Source: Littorina saxatilis
Lineage: Eukaryota > Mollusca > Gastropoda > Littorinimorpha > Littorinidae
Assembly: GCF_037325665.1 (NCBI RefSeq)
Contig: NC_090255.1
Coordinates: 36,714,533 to 36,778,532 of the forward strand
Reading direction: 5' to 3'
Length of the DNA: 64,000 nucleotides
Position 1 is the stretch's first letter; each line of letters begins with the position of its first letter. Position numbers and translations under genes: made by a program. The notes beneath the pieces are model-generated. The model worked only from the letters and a program-made list of their open reading frames with translations, was not told the origin of the DNA and did no database searches. This document shows, piece by piece, positions 52,556 through 61,080 of the stretch.

Positions 52556-53751
52556 GTAAGCGGCATAGGTGACACTGTGCAAGAAAGCGAGACACTAGAT
52601 TTAGATCTGAATGGCCGATTTCGAAGAAAAAACTAGTCTCGGACCGCTCGGCAAAATAACAATGACCGAGACTTTCAGTAATTCCTTCGCGTGACGTCTA
52701 ACCCTCTTACGTCATAATGTGACGTCTTCAAATGTTGTGACGTCTTCAAATGTTAAATTTTCTACCGTGCAGACATACATACATACATACGCACGCACGC
52801 ACGCACGCACAGACAAAAGTTAACATCGCATAGGCTACACTTACGTGAGCCAAAAATTTGAGAGCGTTGGCCGCTTTGTTTGATTAAACCTCTACCTGAG
52901 CGAGCCCCCTTTCTCCCCACTGTATCACCTTGAAACCTCTACCTGAGCGAGCCCCCTCTCCCCACTGTATCACCTTGAAACCTCTACCTGAGCGAGCCCC
53001 CTCTCCCCACTGTATCACCTTGAAACCTCTACCTGAGCGAGCCCCCTCTCCCCACTGTATCACCTTGAAACCTCTACCTGAGCGAGCCCCCTCTCCCCAC
53101 TGTATCACCTTGAAACCTCTACCTGAGCGAGCCCCCTCTCCCCACTGTATCACCTTGAAACCTCTACCTGAGCGAGCCCCCTCTCCCCACTGTATCACCT
53201 TGAAACCTCTACCTGAGCGAGCCCCCTCTCCCCACTGTATCACCTTGAAACCTCTACCTGAGCGAGCCCCCTCTCCCCACTGTATCACCTTGAAACCTCT
53301 ACCTGAGCGAGCCCCCTCTCCCCACTGTATCACCTTGAAACCTCTACCTGAGCGAGCCCCCTCTCCCCACTGTATCACCTTGAAACCTCTACCTGAGCGA
53401 GCCCCCTCTCCCCACTGTATCACCTTGAAAGAGAAGGGAGAGGTTAGTGACTGAATGCTTTCAAAACTGGTGAGCGGTGTTTCAAAGTAAATAATGTAGT
53501 GAGCAATGTTACAGATCACTCGTGGATGGAGTGCGATGACCTGAAGTCAGTGCTGACGCGCTTCATGCCGGGCCAGCCGTGCATCCCGCCCAGTCAGGTG
53601 CACATCGTCATGTGGGAGCGCAACCTGGCGCCCAGTCACGGGCGGCGCTTCATCAACACGCCGCACACCAACCTGCTGGCGTCCCTGGTGCTCACCGTGC
53701 AGTATCCCTCGGCTGCCACGCCCACCACCGCCTCCACCACCACCACTGCAG
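34414..53751 (+). CDS. USPL1: USPL1-like SUMO isopeptidase (five exons, both gene ends missing)
   Basis: Exons 34414-34533, 35476-39258, 51183-51535, 51926-52086 and 53515-53751 join in frame with GT/AG borders. USPL1 removes SUMO from proteins and in vertebrates works in Cajal bodies with coilin and snRNA transcription factors. The order matches human USPL1: a Cys-rich finger (LCRKC, then MCEDPG joined to C), a long disordered stretch, then the C98-type peptidase core. The core has VQWQNVDALCWLDVLLCPLV (nucleophile Cys, codon 39016), two CxxC pairs (ACTAC, CFHC), LLHFVNGMPHNRF, HFISWI (His, codon 52056) and WMECDDLK (Asp, codon 53535), ending QVHIVMWERN. All three catalytic residues are present. 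The linker is far longer than in human, rich in Glu, Ser and Gln. The first and last exons were not found. Confidence 0.93.
34680..34735 (+). repeat. G-run
   Basis: GGGGGG-type runs in the first USPL1 intron, with the longest (18 G) at 34710-34727. Confidence 0.6.
35046..35318 (+). repeat. Tandem duplication, two 137-bp units
   Basis: TAGTCTCCTGTCTGCCCAGC recurs 137 bases later as TAGTCTCCTGTCCACCCAGC, and the similarity holds to ACTGGCGGAAACCTTCCTAT. Each unit has the small palindrome GATGCCCCCGCAAGGGGCA. It lies just before the large USPL1-like exon. Confidence 0.85.
35476..39258 (+). CDS. USPL1: USPL1-like large exon (disordered region and catalytic Cys)
   Basis: 3783 bases, 1261 codons, phase 0. 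Acceptor CTTGCAG before CTFSLSTSRIV; donor AAG then GTAGGA. After a Ser/Arg-rich start the protein is acidic and Ser/Glu/Gln-rich for about 900 residues, with loosely repeated EEY/SSV and QYxxxEE blocks. A Gln/Thr-rich tract follows (38600-38920, e.g. QQTSQQQQLTTSLLQQ). The first block of the peptidase domain with its nucleophile Cys begins near 38980. A second open frame at 38412-39206 is a shadow of the Gln-rich tract. Confidence 0.92.
39702..41165 (+). mobile_element. Family-4 repeat, copy e, split by a CAGACC transposon
   Basis: Starts AACAAGTCGCGTAAGGTG and ends with the ACATTTAGTCAA (loop) TTGACTAAATGT hairpin then AAAAA. It is interrupted at its AAACATATCATATC block by 39946-40531, with CATATA duplicated on both sides. 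(CA)n at 41048-41096. Confidence 0.85.
39946..40531 (+). mobile_element. CAGACC-ended DNA transposon with transposase tail
   Basis: Inverted ends CAGACCTTTTTACCC and GGGTAAACAGGTCTG; flanking CATATA at 39940-39945 and 40532-40537. Inside, one frame reads RSCLSDETLESLILVVKSRP, then HSFGKRKYSREALDTLKKAY and stops near 40304, which looks like the C-terminus of a transposase. The rest of the enzyme is absent. Confidence 0.7.
42250..44436 (+). CDS. DIRS element: gag-like protein
   Basis: Single open frame of about 700 residues. Ser/Ala/Pro-rich N-terminal two thirds, a more ordered middle part, and a basic Gly/Arg/Lys-rich C-terminus fitting nucleic-acid binding. Placed as the gag-like part by position in the element; no residue-level match is claimed. 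Confidence 0.75.
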   Translation: MPRVVVNMSDSDKRRGKSDPKGKIKAKSSSSKATLLVTDQERNTLLAVPISAPSAVTTSASFAAPSATVTSAPVSTSETSSSLLAPGQGALVSSLLKSLVPEIRSLVQAEFQRSVASSSAFPASGSDVRALASVSLSSTSGLEQRPPSSASVGKQSWSDSPREAPGRSPSGDSSFASGHDRYLADLSFPAITYEAPDLFEQRRQSVSTAAFPALAGSDDPSAPARYGGRGRMEYSLTSGPSGSRSQPVQSSLPHFAVPLTTLPVSAGNASSSSGGSFRIPDSGLQRAPSGFQAPRLEQASLHSVGGVTSAHPAPVFADGRPAYPLPSQDFGRQDDVSAQAFPVSGLPGHASASGTGDFGHGSTCDYSDAPSVVSEESRGVFPSKLKSVLDVAAEVTSRYFPEGVVAADSSASFVPSAMADFRPAQEDVSSFRFAESPSVAYQLSHSLVRPAHAGSGIRPVPVPLLLPFGPVPESAQQWVASAAQASSFVPTVNRKLGMPNQSQNWLASFALPRATLPVSRELLPLLTKPIKRDSVLPVSEASLLSAEEVGRRQIELSSIAETLVRALSRALTDSLVPFTLSEEQNADDVSALLAALAKVNEEQLRLSSLQYTQAVLCRRDLFLSQSQFTELATRETLRVSPVSEESLFCPLALDARQKEIQSNKDSQFLDYTLKGVKQSQPSKQKQAQTSSNPKPAQKRQAPPAARGGKKRTASGRGRGGSGSKPHPQ
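44473..46371 (+). CDS. DIRS element: reverse transcriptase and RNase H
   Basis: About 630 residues. Reverse transcriptase blocks with the YLDD active site, then RNase H (LFTDAS, LLELEAV, TDNMTVAAYIN), then the domain that usually follows RNase H in animal DIRS elements (DLFATRYSKRLP). The recombinase lies in an overlapping frame, as is usual in this family. Confidence 0.9.
   Translation: MVMAGGPSRALSRWMSVVDSQWIVGVVRSGFRLLWREEKAPLTRVPPRFKPPFSQEARSVLQSEIASLEQKGAVERVRVHSSLGFYGRLFAVPKASGGWRPVLDLSLLNTFLREIKFKMETPASVRDSLRPGDWVTSIDLTDAYFHILMHPADRKWLRFRWGDQIYQFRALPFGLSLAPWIFTMVVRQVCALVRSQGIRLRAYLDDWLIMNQSQSGCSQDTLTVLRESNSLGFSINRVKSELTPSQTFTYLGMSFDTVAWTVQPSQRRVDKLQAQIRSTLPLLMASIRSLASILGQMESMALLVSLGRVHKRPLQFALKPFVDSPLVDWDALIPLQGWFQSATLPWLDTEWVCRGVPIVVPLPDLDLFTDASREGWGAHTDLQTTSGLWTTEQSLWHINLLELEAVALALAKFLPSLYAKHVRLFTDNMTVAAYINKQGGSRSPSLSERACEILVWCFQHHITISARYLPGRLNTLADALSRSGTVLQSEWTITHGALLRLWAQVQKPLVDLFATRYSKRLPVFVSPFPDPQAWRVNALDFPWTGLEAYAFPPFPLLSRVIRKAEMEEPALLLLVAPLWPSQVWFPDLLRLAQGPPIPLALVRGELVQPRTGIPHEEPSLLKLHVWKLFGIR
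46300..47435 (+). CDS. DIRS element: tyrosine recombinase
   Basis: Lies in an open frame that also runs back over the reverse transcriptase region in another frame. Contains the R of a TARRGSEV block, an H-x-x-R box (HETRAW) and a downstream Tyr, the set used by tyrosine recombinases. The start is not defined; the domain begins near SLTLDLVARSHRASTSSVYA. Confidence 0.85.
47872..48414. other. USPL1 intron, unique-looking DNA
   Basis: No gene or repeat recognised between the DIRS element and the next repeat. Confidence 0.5.
48415..49187 (-). mobile_element. Family-3 repeat
   Basis: On the minus strand it starts AACAAGAAGGGCAAAGCCC, then GACTCACATGC, and ends GACTCAC (loop) GTGAGTC followed by AAAAA. 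The body has TCAAGGTCAAGGTC-type blocks and, beside the hairpin, a (GTCC/GGAC)n array at 48463-48515 that occupies the same place as the CCGGCCGG array of family 1. Confidence 0.8.
49600..49745 (+). mobile_element. Fragment related to the CAGGG-ended transposon
   Basis: TTTGCACCATCTGG, TTTCCGGGGGGGCCCC and GGCGCTTCGCCCGTCAACTTG resemble the 7079-7230 interior (TTGCACCATTTTGC, CCGGGGGGGCATGCCCCCGG, GGCGCTTTGCGCCGTCGACT). No ends preserved. Confidence 0.45.
50072..50235 (-). mobile_element. Family-2 repeat, 5' fragment
   Basis: The complement of 50235 starts AACAAGAGGCGATGCCTTC, then AAGGCTCACGTAAG and ACAAACTCAATCACTCCGTC, as in copies at 33325 and 52456. The 3' two thirds are missing. Confidence 0.75.
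50256..50807 (+). mobile_element. Family-1 repeat, copy c
   Basis: Nearly the same as copy b, from TTTTTGAGTCACTTGAG to TCTCTTCTTGTT, with the paired DR1 sites at 50439-50473 and a CCGGCCGG array at 50308-50325. Confidence 0.87.
51183..51535 (+). CDS. USPL1: USPL1-like exon, peptidase core with CxxC pairs
   Basis: Acceptor GGTTTCAG, donor GAGGG then GTGAGT. NNIAEIGQAVGVLYTARENI, then QPRLRCEKGKHDSPVFAMPL, aligns with human LQPQLRCTLGDMESPVFAFP. CTACGY and CFHCQ supply two CxxC pairs typical of a USP-fold zinc ribbon. Confidence 0.93.
51926..52086 (+). CDS. USPL1: USPL1-like exon with catalytic His
   Basis: Acceptor TTTCAG, donor CCTG then GTGAGT. LHDFFLLHFVNGMPHNRFHE, then SVVQYKRNPDHFISWIRNAP; the His at codon 52056 aligns with the human active-site His in HFITWI. 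Confidence 0.93.
52186..52375 (+). other. USPL1 intron, open but unassigned
   Basis: T-rich intronic DNA with a short hydrophobic open frame that shows no family resemblance; treated as non-coding. Confidence 0.4.
52456..52856 (+). mobile_element. Family-2 repeat, copy c
   Basis: Starts AACAAGAGGCGAAGCCTTC and ends GGCTACACTTACGTGAGCC then AAAAA. The terminal CTTACGTGAGCC is the exact complement of GGCTCACGTAAG near its 5' end. (CA)n and (ACGC)n tracts inside. Confidence 0.85.
52886..53430 (+). repeat. 45-bp minisatellite, twelve copies
   Basis: Unit CCTCTACCTGAGCGAGCCCC, TCTCCCCACTGTATCACCTT, GAAA repeated with almost no variation (the first copy has two extra bases). It ends 84 bases before the USPL1-like exon with the catalytic Asp. 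The period is a multiple of three, which is why open frames span it on both strands. Confidence 0.97.
53515..53751 (+). CDS. USPL1: USPL1-like exon with catalytic Asp
   Basis: Acceptor GTTACAG, donor GCAG then GTGAGT; ends in phase 1, so at least one more coding exon follows. DHSWMECDDLKSVLTRFMPG, then PPSQVHIVMWERN, aligns with human GSWLECDDLKG and SEIHIVIWERK. After the domain the sequence turns Thr/Ala-rich. Confidence 0.93.
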
Positions 53752-53992
53752 GTGAGTTGCACTACCAACTTTATTCTATAGGAAAACGAAACCAAGTAAA
53801 TACCTAACGCGACAAAAAATCTCTCTCTCTCTCTCTCCAGGTGAGTGAATTGAGAGAGTGTATTACATGGGGGAAAAGGAAGGGATGAAATAATAACGTG
53901 ATGAAATGTGATAAAATTCATAAAATCCCCAAAAAGCAAGATCTTCTGAAACACATTGGCTGATCTTGACCCGTTGTTGACATATCATTGCT

Positions 53993-54075
53993 GAAATCGT
54001 GAGACCTCGTAAGTGACTCTTGGCAAAGATCTTCTACTGCTATGCTAAGATGTACCACTCCGCCCGATTTTGCGT
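53993..54075 (+). repeat. Dispersed repeat, one of an inverted pair
   Basis: GAAATCGTGAGACCTCGTAA, then GCAAAGATCTTCTACTGCTA and TGCTAAGATGTACCACTCC, is the inverted counterpart of 63725-63807. The two copies bracket the 54.2-63.4 kb transposon nest. Confidence 0.7.
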
Positions 54076-54214
54076 GTTTGCCGCAGCTGCAGTGCCACTC
54101 CCACTAGCGAGATCAGGCTTGCTGCTGATACTAAACAGTTACTAAAATTGTGTATAAACAATGGCCTGGTGACTTTTGCGGATTTATTAACTGCACAAAC
54201 GTGTGTTCAAAATG

Positions 54215-54728
54215 CAGGGGTGGGACATTTCCGCGGACACAACTTACGAATTCCGCTGGAGTATTCTATTTTTCCGCGTCCCATTTCATCACAGTATCTT
54301 TAACTTGTTGACTGAATGATATGGAGAGAAGTGAAGATGGAACAGAACACTGGAGGCTTGAGAGTTAAATTGTGCTGACTGAAAACTCCTGATAACTAGT
54401 CTAATAGTCATTTTGAGCTTCAATGCATTGAATCATACTATTGCCAGTATTGGATTATGGATACATGGTTCATTACGTAAGTATGCACAATTACAATGTT
54501 GTGTGAATTTTTTATTTTTTTATTTTTTGTATGGGGGGGGGGGGGGGGGGGGGGAGAATGTCTTTTTTTTTTACCTAATCCAAACGAGTTGAATTTTAGT
54601 CTCAGAATGCACCAGATTGTACAGATTTTAATGTACCATTTTTAAAAAAATACGGGGGAGCATGCCCCCGAACCCCCCTAGAAAAAAGGGATTTCCTCTT
54701 TTTTCATCACAAGAGAGTCCCACCCCTG
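54215..54728. mobile_element. CAGGGG-ended DNA transposon, non-autonomous (hAT-like)
   Basis: Inverted ends CAGGGGTGGGAC and GTCCCACCCCTG, with AAAATG on both sides (54209-54214, 54729-54734). A 20-base G-run at 54533-54554 and an interior (CTCAGAATGCACCAGATTG, GGGGGAGCATGCCCCCGAAC) shared with the element at 6716. No transposase. Confidence 0.75.
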
Positions 54729-55173
54729 AAAATGTTCTGCAAAAGATTTGTTTCAGATTTTTGACACACACAAAAACGGAATAGGATAATTTATCTCTGC
54801 ATTTCTATGACATATCTGCCTTCAATCCTCATGTCAAATTGTGTGTGTGTGTGTTTGATGAGAGGCAGAGAGAGATAGAGTGAAAGAGACAGATACAGAG
54901 ATATTAACGTTCTGTATGGGTTGTTCATTTTGTTGTATGCTGACGATACGGTTATTTTTGCTGAATCGCCAGAATCCTTGCAGATCGCTCTAGATATTAT
55001 GGACAGATATTGTAAAGATTGGTTTTTGAAATTGAATGTAACTAAAACAAAAGTAATGATTTTCTCAAGAGGGAAAGTAAGAACAGTCCCGACATTTACA
55101 TTCAATGGTCGGAAACTTGATATTGTGTATGATTTTCAATATCTGGGTATTAAATTTAGCTACAATGGTAAAT

Positions 55174-58100
55174 TAAATTACATATTCCTACTCCGAATCA
55201 CATGTAGCATTGACACAATCGGAGATGCTAGGTTCTGAAAAGGCTAACCGTCTAAGGGAAGCAACCCCAACCACAAAAAGTGTAAACGTAGCCATGGTAA
55301 TGACCATACACCCGGGGAGTTACCTCCCATCGTGCATGCCATGTCACTACTGCTACTGAACACGTGGCTCATATCATTCGACCTTACAGCTTTCGAGGGA
55401 GCAGGTTGTTGATTTTTGGGCTCCCCTGTGGCTGCGCTGTTTGGTGTTGTTTTGACACCCACCGGCCACGTTACCGTCTATCTTGCCTCCTGCTTCGTAG
55501 TTGGTGAGCTCTTTCCATTTTGGTCATTATTTTGACAGGAAATTTTGTTGTAGTTGCTGATTTTCGTCCGTGTTTGGACCTGTGATATTTCAGTGACTAC
55601 TGTTGGCCGCCATTTTTGTTGTCAGCATGAGTTGACAGATTTTTGTGGCTAGGCCGATGTATTTCGGAGGTAAACGTAATTTTACCTTCTTACTTGCTTG
55701 CTGCTTTGTTTAGTTGGTAAGCTTGTTCCTTCTTGTCTTTGGTTTGACAGGAATTTATCTATAGTTGCTGACTTTTTGTCCGTTTGGACTCCTAAATGCG
55801 TTTCAGTAACTTATCTTGTGGCCGCCACTTTCGGTTGCTCAGCTTTCCTGACAGCTTATTTATGTGGCTAGGCCTATGTTATGGTGAGGTTCTCCTTACT
55901 TTACCTGCGTTTTTGCCTTCTGCTTTGTTAGTTGGTAAGCCATTTCATATTTCGTCATTACTTTGACAGGAATTTTTGTTATTGCTTAATTTTCGTCCGT
56001 TTTGGACTTCTAAATTTTGTCCAGTAACTTATCGCTTGGCCGCCATTTTGTGTATCAGCGTTGCTGACAGTGGTTTACTTGGCTAGGCTTTAGCAGGTAT
56101 CTACCAGTCCGTAGGACTGGTCGTGGTTTCGGATTTAACATGTTTGTTATGTTTTGTTCGTTACTCTTTCTGCCTCGAACAAACACTTTGTGGGGCAGTC
56201 ATATACTGTTGTATGTCCTGTTTCTTCTCCTCGCCTTCTCTGCCGTTAGCAGATCAGGTGTTGCAGGTGTCTGCTTATCTTTGTGAAGAAATTTTCGCGT
56301 TCCAAGCCTGCGTCTTCCGTTGGTCCCGCTGTCTGTGGGCGACGTCACCTTGTTGGCTTCTTTGACGCTTCCGGCCGAGACGTTGTCTAGGGCGGATGTT
56401 TTGCTTCTTCGTCTTCTACCGCTGTGGTTGGCGATTCAAGTAAGTCGAGCTGGTCCACAGGCCCTCGTGAGGCCGTCGGACAGTCCCTGCTGGGACACAG
56501 CTCTTTTCGGCGGGTTCACGACCCGCAAACCCCTGTTCAGTCGCACCCTGGCTTCACTGAAGACCATTGTGTGGCTGAGCAATGGCGGCAGTTGGTTCCG
56601 GCTACTTCTCCGACGTACGCACCCGCTGGGGTCGTTTCCGGAGTTGTCTAGCCGTTTCCGACTGCTGCGCTTCCGGCACTCGCCGGAAGCATAGGTCCCC
56701 CGATGTACGCACCCGCTGTGGTCGTTTCCGGGGTTGACCAGGTCCCCCGATGTGCGCACCCGCTGTGGTCGTTTCCGGGGTTGACCGGACGTTGCCCCCC
56801 GGGCATTCGTCCTCTGTTCAGTCGCACCCTGGTTTCCTCGAAGACCATTGTGTGGCGGAGCAGTGGCGGTAGCCGCTTCCGGCACTCGCTGGAAGCATAG
56901 GTCCTCTGACGTACGCACCCGCTGTGGTCGTTTCCGGGGTTGACCGGACGTTGCCCCCCGGGCATTCGTCCTCTGTTCAGTCACACCCTGGCTTCCTCGA
57001 AGACCATTGTGTGGCGGAGCAATGGCGGTAGCCGTTTCTGGCGCTGCGCTTCCGGCACTCGCTGGAAGCATAGGTCCTCTGACGTACGCACCCGCTGTGG
57101 TCGTTTCCGGGGTTGACCGGACGTTGCCTTTTAGGGCATTCGGGCTTCCGGCCTCCGTCCTCGCATTCGGCGCTTCCGCTTTTCGCGGTCTCGTCTGGTG
57201 CTTTCCGGCTCCACCCGGATTTACTGCTCCTTTCGCTTCCACTTCCTCCCGGATGTCGGTAGCTGAGGAGCAGCGCCAGCCCTTCGGGCAGGTGGTGTCT
57301 CAGCTCTGGCCGACGTAGTCAGCGTTTCAACCTTCGGTTGTCGCGTCGACTGCCGTTCCGGTGCCTGCGGCTGCAGACTTGCCGTCTTCTCTCTCTTAGC
57401 CTGGTCGAGGCATGAGTTAGGACGACGTCGGGGGGGACGGATTTCCGGTTTTCCGGTTATGCCGTTTCACCGGCCTTCCACCAGTACGTGGACTTCGGTT
57501 TTTTCGCCGGTTGTGTCGGACATTCAGTCTGTCGTCAGCGATTCCACACGTGCTGGTTATTGGGAAAAAGGCTTAACGCTGTCCTCTAAGCTGCGGCAGA
57601 GGTCACGTCGAAGGTTTTCCCGGGCGGGGCTTCGGCCTCCTACACTTCCTGTCTGGAAGCATAGGTTCTCCATCACAAGCGCACGTAGTGGCTTGTCTGG
57701 GGTTGATCGAGGACTGGCCTACGGGCGTTCGGGTTCCGGCCCCAGTCCTCTTCTGGTCTGTCTCACTCTTGTTCCGTCGTGGGCATTTGTGTTTCACCAG
57801 TGCGGCAGCCGTTGTCGGCGTGGTGTTTCCGGTTTTACTGGAAGCATAAGTCCTCCATTTCAAGTACACGTTGCGGTTTTGACTGGAGTTGACAGAGGAC
57901 TGGCCTACGGGCGTTCGGGCTTCCGGCCTCAGTCTACTCTATGCATCTTTCGCTTCCGTTTTTTTTTGCGGTTTTGTCTGCTGCATTTCCGGCTCTGTTC
58001 GGATACACTTCTCCTCTTCCTGACACTCCTTCGGAGGTCGGTGGGTGAGGAACAGCGGCTGGCCTACGGGCATTTAGGCTTTTAGCCTCAGCCGGGGCAG

Positions 58101-60886
58101 TCTTCACTTTACCTGTTGGGTGTTGCGTTTACTGCCTAGTCAGTTCGGGTGGCCCTGGACGTTTCCCCTATTCACGACCGTCAGTAGGGGGATAAGTCAG
58201 GTCTTTTTCCGGTTGGATGGTTTTCCGGTTTCCGGTCATCTCATTCATCAGTTTACCACCAGCAACTGTGACTTCGGTTTGCGTTCGTAGCTGAGCTATT
58301 CTGGTTCTCAGTCTTTAGTCAGCAATCGAACACGTTCTGGATTTCCGTCGCAGCTCAAGCTTCGGCTCAGGATTTCCCTTGGGTGCATCGACATTGGTGG
58401 CTTCCTTGTTGGTTGACTTTGTTGTCGATGTCGGACTTCCGTTCCGTGAAGATAGGATGTTTTTTCTACTTCCGGTTCCTTAGTCACCTTTTGTAGGTAC
58501 CACGGGTTGCAGGTTTTGGCTATGCCATCTCCTCCCGAAGGTGGTATCTCTAGTGTTTTGGTTCTGCCGCTGTTTCTACTATGGTTCAGTTCCGGAACAT
58601 GCTCAGCCTTGGCTGGCTTCGGCTACACGGGCTTCACCTTTTGTTCCTTCTTGCTTATTCAGCCTTTGGAACTTGCCTCCTTTCTCTACTCTGTTGGCCA
58701 GCCCTTGCTAGGGTGAGCATGGAGCAGATGAGGCTGCCCTTCCTTCTCTACGCTCGTACGGCGGGTGTCGGAGGGACTCGTTTCTTTCGCGTTCTCAGTT
58801 CCCTGAACAGTCAAAGAGAGTCGCTTAAACTTTGCCTGCAGTAGAGATTCAGTCGAGTAGAGATCACCAGGTCTCTGACTGCTTTACAAAGGTTGAAGGA
58901 AGGTAGGGCTAGCATACTCAGAAACATGCTTAGCAGAAGCATGCTCATTCCTCTGGTTAAGCTAAGCTGGCAGCCAATAGGCAGCCTTGGCCGGGCAACA
59001 GCCATTCCACGTTGCGGCGATGGTGGTTGTTGCCTTCCTGTTTCTTGTGGCTTGTGGGGTTCTCTGGCTTCAGGTTACCCCTGTTTGGCCACAAACGTTC
59101 GGACTTTGGTCCTTGTTGTCTTTCATCGAGTCGGACTCTGTCTTTCTCTAGTGATCAGACGCGTTCTGGTGTTTCGTCCAAACTTAAGGTTCACTTGAGT
59201 TGGCCTCGGAAGTAACATTCAGGTTTTCCTGAGGGGGCATTGTCTTGGACAATGGATGTTTGAGGAGTAGTTCTTTGTGGCTTTCCTCCTCTCTCTCAGG
59301 TTTTGGCTACTCTTCTCCTTCGGGCAGAGGTTTAGTTAAGGTTCGGTTCCTGTGACTTCAGTCTTGGGCCTTTCCTCTCTTCTTCCTCATCTTAGTATGA
59401 GGCGAGTCCGGATGACGTCCGTTGGGTCGGGTTTCCTTACAGTCGCCCGGCTACAAAAGGCAACTTTGTCTAGGGCGGTTGTCCGTTTTTCTCCGCGTTG
59501 GACTCTGTCTTCAGACAGGGACAGACGCGCTCTGGGTTTCTGGCCAAACTCAGGTAGGCTCTTGATTTGGCTAGGAAGTTAACTGCCTGTTTTTTCCCTG
59601 AGAACTCTGGTTTCGGGAGTCTTATGGCTGGCTGGCTTCACGGTTTACGTTTACCAGTCTTGGTTTTCTGCTTTCGGTTTTTGATTCACTCTCGATTACC
59701 TTCAAGCAGACTGTTTTGGGAACATTCTGGCTTTTAGCCATTTTGTTTATGGTTGCCAGTCACATCGGTTTTTGACCACCGTGGGTCCTCACTTCCGGTA
59801 GCTGACGCACAGTCGTATGTGGCTGCTGTCGGGTGCTACCTCTCTCCCTGCGTTCGCAGGGACTGGTAGGGGATGACTGGCGACCTTCTATTTGTGAGTT
59901 TTCTCTTCGAGGTGGACTCTGGTACTTAGTGCTTGGATGTCTCTCTCTCGCTCTTTCGTGGGGATTGGTCACTCTTATTTTGAGCTGACTTCTTTCTCAC
60001 AAGCCTTTTGGGCTTTACTACATCCCAAGGTTTGCAGACTTTGGCATGGTTGTCTTAAGGTCACCGCGGGGGTTCGTCCTTCTCAGTTGAGGGGACAACC
60101 TTACGCACGGATCTTCTCAGGACATTAGCATTTCCTTCCAATAAAAGGGGGGGGGGGGAAGCTTGTCTTTCCCTTGGCTCGCCAGGGTTTTTAATCCAAG
60201 GCTTGGGTCTATTCCTGTGCTGTTTTTTACGGCTAGGAGATTGGAAGAAGTGCTGAGCACAGCTTTCTGGATCTCTGAGGTTGTCTCTTTCGCTTTGCCT
60301 GAGATACGTCTGGGCTGTCAATCAGGACTTTCCTTGGTTCCCTCACTGCCTGTTGGCAGTGGGCCAGCCCTGGCAAGGGCTTTTGAGTGGGTTAGATTTT
60401 CTTTCCCACTGGGACCGCCCTGATTCTTTGGCAGCGGTCCAGGTTTTTGGCAAGGTTTTTTGAGTGAGTTAGATTTTTCTTTCCCACCGCCTTGTTGTTG
60501 CAATCTGCTACATGTGATTCGGAGTAGGAATATGTAATTTAATCGAAAATTTTATTGTAAATTTTCATTTAATAAATATACCTACCCGAATCACATAGTA
60601 TATTCCCTCCCGCCAACCCCGCTTTTGATTTGGAGAATTTATTCTTTAGGTCGAATGATATGAGCCACGTGTTCAGTAGCAGTAGTGACATGGCATGCAC
60701 GATGGGAGGTAACTCCCCGGGTGTATGGTCATTACCATGGCTACGTTTACACTTTTTGTGGTTGGGGTTGCTTCCCTTAGACGGTTAGCCTTTTCAGAAC
60801 CTAGCATCTCCGATTGTGTCAATGCTACATGTGATTCGGGTAGGTATATTTATTAAATGAAAATTTACAATAAAATTTTCGATTTA
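55174..60886 (+). mobile_element. Old DIRS-type element inside the LINE, broken
   Basis: 5713 bases with the same plan as the element at 41427: inverted terminal repeats (55174-55430 and 60600-60886) and an internal complementary region at 60510-60600 that joins the complements of both ends (GATTCGGAGTAGGAATATG and ATACCTACCCGAATCACAT). The terminal repeats are clearly related to those at 41427, so it is a sister subfamily. The coding part is heavily decayed, with many breaks and internal tandem duplication (about 56640-57130). Much older than the first element. Confidence 0.85.
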
Positions 60887-61080
60887 CTGTTGCACAGAAG
60901 AATTTGTATGACCGTGCCTCCAAGGCCATGTTTGCTTTATTACGTAAAACTAGAAAACTGTTTTTGCCTCTTGATGTTCAAATTGACCTCTTTGAAAAAA
61001 CTGTGGTCCCTATTTTACTTTACGGTTCTGAAGTATGGTGCCCTTACATGTCTGATTTAGCTAACAAATTACAGATACGA

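Noticed and set aside
52886-53430. CRISPR array
   Set aside because: Units are contiguous identical repeats without spacers, in a eukaryotic intron.
52884-53519. 211-codon repeated protein on the minus strand and 174-codon one on plus
   Set aside because: Both are translations of the 45-bp minisatellite, whose period is a multiple of three.
56436-57242. 268-codon minus-strand frame
   Set aside because: Lies in the tandemly duplicated part of the decayed DIRS element and shows only repeated low-information blocks.
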